Shown piece by piece: positions 19,537 through 30,200 of a DNA stretch of 64,000 nucleotides. Both the position numbers and the translations under genes were made by a program. Under the pieces are notes generated by a model. The model was not told the DNA's origin, searched no databases, and saw only the letters and a program-made list of their open reading frames with translations. Origin of the DNA: Streptomyces sp. SM11 (GTDB taxonomy: Bacteria > Actinomycetota > Actinomycetes > Streptomycetales > Streptomycetaceae); NCBI RefSeq assembly GCF_002910905.1, contig NZ_NEUE01000246.1, positions 23,696 to 87,695 of the forward strand. The letters run 5' to 3'. How positions within the stretch are numbered: the stretch's first letter is position 1; every line of letters begins with the position of its first letter.

Positions 19537-22500
19537 GCACCGACCTGCGTGAACTGCTGACAGCGATCGCGGCCGGCAAGGTCTCCGAGGAGGTGGCCGA
19601 ACTACTGGTACGGGGCCTAGTCGATCCCACCGCTCCGGAGCAGGCTCCGGCCGCGGTCTCCGCTGCCCCGGTGGCCGCCGCCCCCCGGCCGCCCTCCGGA
19701 TCCTACCCGCTCAGTCGTGGTCAAGCCGCGCTGTGGGCCCTGCACGCAGACGATCCGCAGGCAGTCTCCTACAACCTTCCGCTGGGCCTCTGGCTCGGCG
19801 AAGGCGTCGAGCCGGACAGGCTCGTCGAGGCGCTGACCGCCACCGTGCGCCGCCACCCCGAACTGAGCGTCTCCGTACGGCTGGCCGCCACCGGACCGGT
19901 GCAGCAGGCCACTGGCCGCACCCCCGAGGTGACCCGGCTGGACCTCAGCCATGCAACCGAGGGGGAACTCGCCGCCCGGGTAGGCAACCTGGTGCGCCGC
20001 CCGTTCGACCTGGAGCAGGACCCCCTTTACCGGCTGTGGCTCGTCGCCACGCCCGGCGGCGCCACCCTGCTGCTCCTGGTGTTCCACCACCTGATCACCG
20101 ACGGGGTCTCCAGCCACCTCCTGCTGCGCGACATCGTCGCCTGCCACGACGCGCTCGCTGCGGGCCGCGAGCTGCCGCCCCTCGAACAGGCCGCGTCCTA
20201 CGCCGAGTTCGTGGACTGGCAGCGGGCCATGTTGGCCGCCCCGGAGACCGAGGAGCACCGGCTCTGGTGGCTCGACCGGCTGGCCGGCGCCTCCACGGCG
20301 CCGGTGCTGGAAACCCTTGCCGACCGCCGGCGCGGCGGTCCGGCCTCGCACGCCAGTGGCGAGATGGTGCAGTTGCGGCTCCCGCACTCCACCTGGGCCG
20401 CTGTCCAGGACACCGCCCGCAGGGGCGGACTGACCCCGTTCAGCGTCGTGCTCGGCGCGTTCCTCGCGCTGCTGCACCGCCACTCGGGGCACCGGGACCT
20501 CAGCGTGATGGTGCCCACCGACGGTCGGCCGTCCCAGCGCTTCGACCGTACCGTCGGCTATCTGATCAATCCGGTGGTCCTGCGCGTGGACTGCGACCCC
20601 GACGACAGCTTCGCCGGGCTCATGGCCACCGTCGGCACCCGTATGGCGGAGGCCGAGGAGCACGGCGCCTACCCGTTCGCGTCGGTCGTCGACGACCTGC
20701 GCAGGACGACCGGTGCCGAGGCCGGTTTCGACATCGGTTTCTACCTGCAGCAGGGCGTGGGCGGCGACCAAGACATGGCCGACGGGCAGAGCGTCTTCCG
20801 CGACGCGCTCGACCTGACCCAGGAGGGCGAGAACGATCTCGTCGTCGAGGTCGTCGTGCGCGACACCGGTGTGCTCCTCTACCTGAAGTACGACCCGGAA
20901 CTGTTCGACCGTTCCACCGCAGAGCGGCTGGCCGAGCACTACCGGCTGCTGCTGGACGCGGTGACGGCCGACCCCTCCGTCCGCGTCGGGGACCTCGACC
21001 CGCTCGCCCCGGCCGAACAGCGTACGGTCGAACGGGCCAACGCCACCCGCACCGAACGGCCGCACGACGTCACGGCCGCCGACCTGGTACTGGCCCGCGC
21101 GGGGCGTTCCCCCGGGCGCACCGCCGTCGTCGACGCGGAGGGCACACTCACTTACGCGGAACTCGCCGGACAGGTCCACGCCCTCACCCGGATCCTCGTC
21201 GAGCAGGGCGTGCGCCGGGGCGACGTCGTCGGTGTCCTCGTCGGCCGCAGGGCCGCACTCGTCGTGGCCCTGCTCGCGGTCCACGCCGCAGGGGCCGCGT
21301 ACGTACCCCTCGACCCGGACTTCCCGGCGGCCCGGCTCGCCCACATCACCGCCGACGCGGCGCCGACGGCCGTGATCGTCGACCCACGCCTGGCCGACCG
21401 GCTGCCCGGGGAAGCGCCCGGCGCGCGCATCCCGCTGACCGTCCTGGCACCCGAGGAACAGACCGTGGCCCCGGTCGCCCGCCGTGACGGCGACCTCGCG
21501 TACGTGCTCTACACCTCCGGGTCCACGGGCCGGCCCAAAGGGGTCGAGATCTGCCACGGCAACCTAGTGAACCTGCTGGCCGCGACGGCCGAGCGGCCCG
21601 GTTGCTCCGAAGACGACACCCTGCTGGCCGTCACCACCGCCGGTTTCGACATCTCGGGCCTGGAACTGCTGCTCCCGCTGACCCGTGGCGCCACCGTTCA
21701 CATTGCGCCCGAGGACGTGGTCCGGGACGGATTCGCGCTGGCCGAGCTGATCGGCGACGCGGGCGCGACGGTCGTCCAGGCCACCCCGGCCACCTGGGAG
21801 ATGCTGCTCCAGGCGGGCTGGACCGGCCGGGTGCGCAGGCTGCTGTGCGGCGGTGAGGCGCTCAACGCCGAACTCGCGGACCGGCTGCTGGACCGGTGCG
21901 ACGAGCTGTGGAACATGTACGGACCGACCGAGACGACCATCTGGTCCTCCGCGCAGCGGATCCGACGGGGCGGGCCCGTCACCGTGGGCACCCCGCTCGC
22001 CAACACCACCTTCCGCACCGCAGGCCCCGACGGGTCCCCAGTGCCCTTCGGTGCGATCGGCGAACTGCTCATCGGCGGCGACGGAGTCGCCCGCGGCTAC
22101 CGGGGCAAGCTGGAGCTCACCGAGGAGCGTTTCGTCCGCGACCCGGCGACCGGCGACCGGCTGTACCGTACGGGCGATCTGGCTCGCTGGTCGGCCGACG
22201 GCGAGATGACGCTCCTCGGCCGCGCCGACCGGCAGGTGAAGCTGCGCGGCCACCGCATCGAGCTCGGAGAGATCGAGGCAGCACTCCGGCGTGCGGGCGA
22301 GGCGGGCGGCGCCGGCGGCATCGGCGACGCCCGGGTGGCCGTACGCGAGGACCTGCCCGGCCTACCGCGCCTGGTGGCGTTCGTGACGGCCGCCGCTGAG
22401 GTCGCGGAGGCCGTGGCCGAGCGGGTGAGGGCCTGGCTGCCCGAGTACATGCTCCCCTCCCGCACGGTCGCGCTGGCGCGCTTCCCGTTGACACCCAACG

Positions 22501-24242
22501 GCAAGGTGGACACCGGCCCGCTCACGGAGCTCCCGATCCAGGAACTCGTACGCCGCTTCGGCCACGAGGACCTTCCCGCGCCGGCTGACGCGAATGCGGC
22601 CGACCGCACAGCAGTGGAAGAGGACCGGCGGCTACGGCCCGCCGGACACGGCGAGTGGGCCGCCCGGCTGCGGCAAAGTGCCGCGGAAATCGCCGGGCTG
22701 CCGGTGGAGGAGATCCCCCTCGACCGACCGCTGGGCGAGGTGGGGTTCGACTCCATCGGCTTCACCCGCCTCGCGGTGGCGCTTCGCGAACGGTTCGGCG
22801 TCACCGTGCGCCCGACCGTCTTCTACGCCAGGCCCGACCTCACCTCGCTCGCCGCCCATCTGAGCATCACCCACCCCGAGACCTTCGCCAGGACCGAACG
22901 GAAGCCCGCCGCCCAGGCCGCACCCGCCCCGGGCCGCGCGGCAGCCGCGCCGTCCGGATACCCGCCGGTGGCCATCGTGGGCATCGGCGGACGGCTTCCC
23001 TCCTCCGCCGACCTGGAACAGTTCTGGCAGCACCTCGCCGCCGGCCGCGACCTCACTCGCCCGTACCCGATGGAGCGAGGTTTCTCCTCCCTGGTGTTCC
23101 CGCAGGGCCTGCGCGGCTCCTTCGTGGAGGACGTGGACGCCTTCGACGCCGGGCTCTTCCGCATCTCGCCCCGCGAGGCGGCGCAGATGGACCCGCAGCA
23201 GCGCCTGCTGCTGCACGCCGCGCACGAGGCCGTACTCGACTCGGGCCAGGTCCCCGCGGCGCTCGCCGGCAGCCGGACCGGGGTCTTCGTCGGACTCAGC
23301 GGTACGGACTACCTGAGCCTGCTCGGCCCCGGCTCGCCGGAGATGGGCGACCACTTCCTGATCGGCAACGTCCCCTCGATCGCGGCGAACCGCATCTCCT
23401 ACGTGTTCGACCTGCACGGCCCCAGCTCCGTCTTCGACACCGCCTGCTCCAGCTCGCTCGTCGCCGTGCACCGGGCGGCCCGCGCCCTCCAGCAGGGCGA
23501 CTGCGAACTGGCCCTGGCCGGCGGGGCGAACCTCCTGCTGTCGCCGCACGGGTTCACCGGTCTGCGCCGCGCCGGGATGCTCAGCCCCGACGGCCGCTGC
23601 AAGACCTTCGACGAACGCGCGGACGGCTACGGCAGGGGCGAGGGTGTGGCGCTCCTGGCCCTCAAACTGCTGGACCGGGCCCTCGCCGACGGCGATCCGG
23701 TGCACGGCGTCCTGATCGGCTCGGCGGAGAACCACGGGGGGCACACGCACTCGCTCACGGTCCCCAACCCGCAGGCACAGCGCGACGTCGTGCTCGCGGC
23801 ACACCGGGCGGCAGCCGTGGCGCCCGACACGATCGACTACATCGAGGCGCACGGCACCGGGACCCCGCTCGGCGACCCGATCGAGATCGACGCCCTGAAG
23901 GAGGCGTTTGACCGCCTGTACACCGACTGGGGGGTCCCGGTCGTCCCGGGGCGCACCGGCCTCGGATCGGTCAAGACGAACATCGGCCACCTGGAGGCCG
24001 CGGCGGGTGTCGCAGGCGTCGTGAAGGTCCTGCTGGCGATGCGTCACCGCACGCTGCCCGGCCTGGTGGACCTGCGGACGCCGAGTCCGATGCTCGACCT
24101 CGCTGGCAGTCCGTTCCGGATCCAGGCAGCCGCACAGACATGGGAAACACCTGAGGGGAGGCCGGCACGGGTCGGCGTCAGCTCGTTCGGTATGGGAGGT
24201 AGCAACGTGCACGTGGTAGTCGAAGAGGCGGGACAGCGTTGA
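19533..24242 (+). CDS. kirAIII: NRPS/PKS hybrid: C-A(glycine)-PCP-KS6 (KirAIII-like)
   Basis: 1569 residues. ATG overlaps the previous stop; AAGGAAGG at 19517-19524 is the likely ribosome binding site. Order: short N-terminal docking helix; condensation domain (about 55-490, HHLITDG with His186); adenylation domain (about 510-1010, YTSGSTGRPKG at 660, Asp706, Lys991); PCP (GFDSI, Ser1074); KS6 (from 1146; Cys1305, His1440, His1486) up to the C-terminus. Reading the ten pocket residues against PheA gives D-I-L-Q-L-G-M-I-W-K, a known glycine code. The enzyme would activate glycine, condense it with the polyketide from gene 2 as an amide, and pass it to KS6 for the next extension. This is the glycine position of goldinamine in kirromycin-type elfamycins. 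The KS is separated from its DH-KR-ACP, which begin gene 4. Confidence 0.96.
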   Translation: MSTDLRELLTAIAAGKVSEEVAELLVRGLVDPTAPEQAPAAVSAAPVAAAPRPPSGSYPLSRGQAALWALHADDPQAVSYNLPLGLWLGEGVEPDRLVEALTATVRRHPELSVSVRLAATGPVQQATGRTPEVTRLDLSHATEGELAARVGNLVRRPFDLEQDPLYRLWLVATPGGATLLLLVFHHLITDGVSSHLLLRDIVACHDALAAGRELPPLEQAASYAEFVDWQRAMLAAPETEEHRLWWLDRLAGASTAPVLETLADRRRGGPASHASGEMVQLRLPHSTWAAVQDTARRGGLTPFSVVLGAFLALLHRHSGHRDLSVMVPTDGRPSQRFDRTVGYLINPVVLRVDCDPDDSFAGLMATVGTRMAEAEEHGAYPFASVVDDLRRTTGAEAGFDIGFYLQQGVGGDQDMADGQSVFRDALDLTQEGENDLVVEVVVRDTGVLLYLKYDPELFDRSTAERLAEHYRLLLDAVTADPSVRVGDLDPLAPAEQRTVERANATRTERPHDVTAADLVLARAGRSPGRTAVVDAEGTLTYAELAGQVHALTRILVEQGVRRGDVVGVLVGRRAALVVALLAVHAAGAAYVPLDPDFPAARLAHITADAAPTAVIVDPRLADRLPGEAPGARIPLTVLAPEEQTVAPVARRDGDLAYVLYTSGSTGRPKGVEICHGNLVNLLAATAERPGCSEDDTLLAVTTAGFDISGLELLLPLTRGATVHIAPEDVVRDGFALAELIGDAGATVVQATPATWEMLLQAGWTGRVRRLLCGGEALNAELADRLLDRCDELWNMYGPTETTIWSSAQRIRRGGPVTVGTPLANTTFRTAGPDGSPVPFGAIGELLIGGDGVARGYRGKLELTEERFVRDPATGDRLYRTGDLARWSADGEMTLLGRADRQVKLRGHRIELGEIEAALRRAGEAGGAGGIGDARVAVREDLPGLPRLVAFVTAAAEVAEAVAERVRAWLPEYMLPSRTVALARFPLTPNGKVDTGPLTELPIQELVRRFGHEDLPAPADANAADRTAVEEDRRLRPAGHGEWAARLRQSAAEIAGLPVEEIPLDRPLGEVGFDSIGFTRLAVALRERFGVTVRPTVFYARPDLTSLAAHLSITHPETFARTERKPAAQAAPAPGRAAAAPSGYPPVAIVGIGGRLPSSADLEQFWQHLAAGRDLTRPYPMERGFSSLVFPQGLRGSFVEDVDAFDAGLFRISPREAAQMDPQQRLLLHAAHEAVLDSGQVPAALAGSRTGVFVGLSGTDYLSLLGPGSPEMGDHFLIGNVPSIAANRISYVFDLHGPSSVFDTACSSSLVAVHRAARALQQGDCELALAGGANLLLSPHGFTGLRRAGMLSPDGRCKTFDERADGYGRGEGVALLALKLLDRALADGDPVHGVLIGSAENHGGHTHSLTVPNPQAQRDVVLAAHRAAAVAPDTIDYIEAHGTGTPLGDPIEIDALKEAFDRLYTDWGVPVVPGRTGLGSVKTNIGHLEAAAGVAGVVKVLLAMRHRTLPGLVDLRTPSPMLDLAGSPFRIQAAAQTWETPEGRPARVGVSSFGMGGSNVHVVVEEAGQR

Positions 24243-24244
24243 TG
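24239..24244 (+). promoter_or_regulatory. Stop/start overlap TGATG deciding the start of gene 4
   Basis: A TTG at 24239 and an ATG at 24242 are in the same frame. The ATG, whose first base is the last base of the TGA (24240-24242) ending gene 3, is the better start. Only weak purine-rich sequence precedes it, so initiation probably depends on termination of gene 3. Confidence 0.75.
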
Positions 24245-27200
24245 AACGGCACCACTGAGGACAGGAACGCCCGGCTGGTCGTACTGTCCGCCGACGGCCC
24301 CGAACAGCTCGACGGGTACCGGGCCGAGTTGTCCACCTGGCTGGAGGAGCACCCGTCGGCCTCCCTGGACGGCGTCGCCCACACCCTGCGCGTCGGTCGG
24401 GAACCGCTGAGCAACCGGCTCGCCCTGGTCGTGACGAGCACCGCCGAACTGGCCGCGCGGCTGCGTGACGGGGATGGCCTCGTCACCGGCACCGCGCCGG
24501 CCGCCGGCTCCGGCGACGCCGGTCCCGTCTCCACCGAGGACCTGGCAGAGGCCGCCCGCCTGTGGGTCGCCGGCCGGGACGTCGCGCTCCCCGAGGCGCC
24601 CGGTGACCGGCCGGTGCGGCTCTCGCTGCCCCGCCCCCCGCGGCCGACCAGGCGCTACTGGATCAAGCCCCCGGCCGCCCTGACAACCGCCGATCCGGCA
24701 CCCGCGGCACCTGTCGCTTCGACACCTCACGCTCCGGCCCCCGCCGCCCCGGCCGCCGGACGCTCCGAACGGCTGCTGACCGGTGAGGAATTCTACCTGC
24801 GCGACCATGCCCTGGGCAGCATCCGGATCCTGCCCGCAGTGGCGGCCCTCGAATTCGCGGTGGCCGCCGCCGAGCAGCAGGGCCACGGCCGTGCCACCGG
24901 CATCGTCAACGTGCTGTGGGCCCGCCCCGTGCTCGTCGAGGACGAGGCGGTACGCGTACGCCTGCACCTCGTGCCTACGGCCGACGGAGTGTCCTACGAG
25001 GTTCGCCAGGACGACGGCACCGCCGACGGCACGCTCTGCTCCGCGGGCACCCTCCGCTTCGGGCCCCACGGCTCGGGGAACGGCTCCGCCGCGCCGCACC
25101 TCGACCTGGACGCGATCCGTGCCGGGCTGCCCCGTACGGCCACCGCCGAGGAGTGCTACGAGGTCTTCGGCGCGCTCGGCGCCGGCTACGGACCCAGTCT
25201 CCAGGGGCTGCGTTCCGTACGGTCCGCGCCCGGCGAGGTCCTCGCGCGCGTCGCCGTACCCGCGGCGGCCGACCTCCCGTTCTCCGACTTCGCCCTGCAC
25301 CCATCGCTGCTCGACGCGATGCTCCAGGCCTGCCTGTGGACCGACGAGGACCCCTCGGCCCCGCGCGCACGGGAACTGCCCTTTGCCCTGGACGCCGTCG
25401 AAATCTTCGGACCGGCCCCCGAGCAGGGTCACGTGCACGCTGTTAGGACCGCGGCCGGACACGACGTCACCCTCGCCGACGACCTGGGCCGGGTCTGCCT
25501 GCGGCTTCGCGCCGTGGTCACCCGACCGGTCGACGGTGCGGCCCGGCTGGACGACACCGTCGCCGCGCACCTGCTCGTTCAGCGATGGCAGGACGCCCCG
25601 GCACCGGCCGGAAGCCCGCCCGTACGTATCGTGGCGATCGGTCAGGAGAGCTTCCCGGGAGCCGAAGCGGGCACCGTGGACTCCCTCTTCCCCCGCGATG
25701 AGGAACTCCTCGTCGTGCATACCGGTGAGGGTGACCCGCTGCCCGCCCTCACCGGTCTCTACCGCTCCTGGGCGGCCCAGCCGACCCGCAGCCCGGTGCG
25801 CGTGCTGCACGTGTTCCGTACGTCCGGCGGGGTCGAGGACGCGCGCGCCCAGGCCGTGGACGGATTTGCGCGGGCCCTCGCCAACGAGGACCCGCAGTTC
25901 CTCGTCTCGGCGGTCGACGCGGGCACGGCCGGCCTCGTCGGCACCGTCGGGTCCGAGGCCCGCGCCCCCCACGAGTTCCGGGTCAGGTACGCGGCTGGCG
26001 GCCGACAGGTGCCCCGCTGGGAGCCCGTCACCCCCGCCCCGGCACCGCTCGCACCGCACGGTACCGTGCTGGTCACCGGAGGCGCGGGCGCGCTGGGCCG
26101 CAGGCTCGTCGCGCATCTGGGCGGCGGCGCCCGCTACGTCCTGACGGGACGTTCGGCGCAGGCCGACCTCACAGAGCTGCGCGCAGCCGGCCTCGACGTC
26201 CACTACTTGGCAGCCGACCTGGGCGCCCCCGGTGCCGCCGCCGACCTCGTCGAGCGGATCCATGCCGGCTTCGGCCCGCTCCACGGGGTGCTGCACCTCG
26301 CCGGGACCACCGACGACGCACTGCTGGTCGGCAAGAGCGACCTGCGGAGCGCGGCCGTGCTGGGCCCCAAGGTGCGCGGCACCGTCGAGCTGGACCGGGC
26401 CACCGCGGGCGACCCCCTCGGCTTCTTCATCTCCTTCTCGTCGATGTCCGGCGCCGCAGGAAGCCCCGGCCAGAGCGACTATGCCTACGCCAACAGATTC
26501 CTGGACGCGTTCGCGGCCTGGCGCCAGGGCAGCGCACGCCCCGGCCGGAGCCTCTCGGTGCTCTGGTCGCTGTGGGCGGACGGGGGCATACGCGTCGAGG
26601 CCGACGAGGCCACGGCCGCCAGGGCGGCACGTCGGATCGGGCTGGTGGCGATGCCGACGGACGCCGGACTGGCGGCCTTCGACCGGGCCCTTGGCCACGA
26701 CGGCGACCACGTCATGGTGGCGTACGGCACCCTGGTGCGGCTGCGCGAGATGCTGAACGCGCCGGCGCCGTCGCCTCCGACCGGCCCTTCCGCCACGCCT
26801 GCGGTGCCTGCCGCACCTGTCGTCCCGGCCGCGGCGTCCGGCCCGACCGTCTCGTCCACGGAGCCGGCGCTCGCTCTCGCCGACGTGGCGGAGGACTTCC
26901 TGCGTGGGGTGCTTGCCGAAGTCTTCGAGTTCCCGGCGCAGGAGATGGAGGCCGATGCGCCGTTTGAGCGGTTCGGCATCGACTCGCTGCTGATCATGGA
27001 CCTGACCCGGCGTCTGGAGGAGCACTTCGGATCGCTTCCGAAGACACTGTTCTTCGAGTACCAGGACCTGAGTTCCCTCGCGGGCTGGTTCATCGAGCAT
27101 CACGGACCCCGCCTCGTGGAACTGGCGCCCGCGCCCGCTGCCGCGCAGTCGGCTCAGTCGGCACCCCCGGCCACCGCCGCGCCGGAGCCCGTTGCCGCCG

Positions 27201-30200
27201 CCCCGGCGGTGCTTCCCGCGACTTCCTCTGTAGCTACCGCTGCCCCCACGGCGTTCCCCGGAACGACCGCAACCCTCGCTCCCGCCGGGCCGATGCCCAT
27301 CGCCATCGTCGGCGTCGCCGCCCGCTTCGCCGAGTCGGACACCCTCGACCAGTTCTGGGACCACCTCAGGGCGGGCCGCGACCTGATCACCGAGATCCCG
27401 GCGGACCGATGGAACTGGCGGGACTACGACGAGGCCACCCCCGCGGACCGCGCGGCCAGGTACAGCCGCTGGGGCAGCTTCCTGCACGGGATCGACATGT
27501 TCGACCCGCTCTTCTTCGGCATCTCGCCGCGCGAGGCGGAGATCGTCGATCCCCAGGAACGGCTCTTCCTCCAGACCGTCTGGCACGCCATAGAGGACTC
27601 CGGACACACCCGGGCAGACCTGCGCTCCCGCCGGGTCGGCGTCTACGCGGGCGCGATGTACGGGCTCTACCAGCTGCACGAGGCCGAGGACGGCCGGATC
27701 GGCGCCTCCTCGCACGCCTCCATCGCCAACCGCGTCTCGTACACCCTCGGCCTCACCGGCCCCAGCCTGGGCGTGGACACGATGTGTTCCTCCTCGCTGA
27801 CGGCCATCCACCTGGCCGTCCGCGACCTGCGTGCCGGGGACACCGACCTGGCCGTCGCAGGCGGGGTCAACCTGCACGTCCACCCGTACAAGTACCGCTT
27901 CCTGGGCCAGGGCAGCTTCACCTCCAGCGACGGCCGGTGCCGCAGCTTCGGCGCGGACGGCGACGGCTACGTCCCCGGTGAGGGCGTCGGCGCGGTCCTG
28001 CTCCGGCCGCTGGCGGACGCCGTCAGGGATGGCGACCACATCCACGGCGTCATCCTCGGGACCAGCGTCAACCACGGCGGCAAGACGAACGGCTTCACCG
28101 TGCCCAGCCCCGTCGCCCAGGGCGACCTGGTCACCCGGGCGCTCGCCGAGGCGGGCGTCGCCCCGGCCACCCTCGGCTACCTGGAGGCGCACGGCACCGG
28201 CACGGCCCTCGGCGACCCCGTCGAGATCCGGGGCCTGGCTCGCGCGCTGGCCGAGGCAGGACTGCCCGCAGGCAGTCTGCCGATCGGTTCGGTCAAGTCC
28301 AACGTCGGCCACCTCGAAGCGGCCTCCGGCATGGCCGGACTGTGCAAGGTGCTGCTGCAGATGCGGCACGGCAGCCTCGTGCCGTCCCTGCACGCGGACC
28401 CGCCGAACCCGAACATCGACTTCGACTCCACGCCGCTGCGCGTACAGGGCGGCCTCGCCCCCTGGCCCCGGCCCGAGGGGACTCCCCGGCGCGCAGGCCT
28501 CAGCTCCTTCGGCGCGGGCGGGGCCAACGCCCACCTCGTCCTGGAGGAGTACGTCACGCCGCCCGCCGCAACACAGGAACCGGGCCCTTACCTGTTCCCG
28601 CTCTCCACCCGGGTGCCCGAGCGGCTCCCGGTACTGGCCGCCGAGCTGGCGGACGCCCTGGAACGGGGCCTGGCGGACGGCTCGGCGCCCCACCCCGCCG
28701 ACGTCGCGTTCACCCTTCAGCAGGGCCGCGAGGAATGGGTGGATCGCATGGTCGTCCAGGCCTCCACCATCCCCGAACTGGTCGCCAGGCTGCGCGGTGA
28801 CGACCCGGCAAGAGTCTGGACCGGCAGCGCGCGCGGCCCCGCGGCCTCCCGGGCCGCCGCGCCCACGAGCACCGACCCGGCGGCGATCGCCGCCGCCTGG
28901 GCGGCCGGAGCCCCGGTCTCGTGGCCGACCAGGACCGGCAGCAGGGTGCCGCTGCCCGGCTACCCCTTCGAGGAACTCCGCTGCTGGCTCACCGAGACCA
29001 TCTGGTCGCCGCCCGCCGGGCGGAGCACGGCGGGTCCAGTGCACCCGCTGCTCGACGGGATCGACCCGGCCGAGAGCCTGGACGGCCTCACCTACCGGAC
29101 CGTCTTCCGCCCCGAACACCTCTACATCGACGGCCACCGGCTGGGCGACACGCGGCTGCTGCCTGCCGCCGCCGCCCTGGAGATGGCCCGCGCCGCAGCC
29201 GAGTCCGCCGGGGCGGGGGAGCGGCTGCGGTTGTCCCACGTCCGCTGGCTGCGGCCCTTCGTGGTGGACGGCACCGCGCGCACGGCCAGGACCCGGCTGC
29301 GCCGGGGCGACACCGGCACCAGGTTCGACCTGCGCGACGACACCGGCGAACTGTTGGCCGAAGGCCGGGTGGAGACCCTGCCTGCGCAGGCCGAGCAGAC
29401 GATCGACATCGAGGCCCTGCGGGCCCGGCTCGACCGACGCCACGAGGGCACCGGCCTCTACGCCGACCTCACGGACGCCGGACTGGTCTACGGGCCTGCC
29501 CTGCGGACCGTCGAATGGATCGCCGCGGGCGACGGTGAGGCACTCGTACGCCTGCGGATTCCCGCCGAGGCCGCCCCGTTCGCCGGCTGTGCCCTCCACC
29601 CCTCGATGATCGACGGCGCCCTGCACGCCTTCGCCGTGCTCAGGGACCGGGACAGCGGTCCCGCGATGGTCCCGTACGCACTCACCGCCGCCGAGGTCCA
29701 CGCCCCGGTGACCGACCTCGGGTATGCCCACGTACGCGCCGTCGGCGCCGACCGCTACAACCTGACTCTGACCGACTCCGACGGGCACGTCCGGGTGCGG
29801 CTGCGCGATCTGTCGCTGCGGCCCGCGCCCGGTACCGCCCGGCCTGCGACGGGCAGGCACGCCGCCGTGACGGCCGCAGCCGAGGAGTCCGCCGTCGCGA
29901 CAGCCGCAGCCGACGACCTGATGTTCGTACCGCACTGGACCGAACTGCCCGCCAGGACCCCGCAGCCGCTCCCCGCGGGGGCGGGCACCTGGCTCGTACA
30001 CGGACCTGACTCCGCACCGCTGGCGGCCGTCCTGCGCGCCCGCCTCGGCGGCGCCGTCGTCACCCTCGACCACGACCGTGTGGCCACCGCGCCCGGCCGG
30101 CCCGACCACGTGATCCTGCTCGCTCCGGGCGCCGGGGCCAGGACCGACGACGCTGACGCGCTCGAAGCGGCGCAGGAACGCGGCGTCCTCGCCCTGTTCC

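Noticed and set aside
24239..24241. TTG start for gene 4
   Set aside because: The in-frame ATG one codon later overlaps the preceding stop and is the stronger start.
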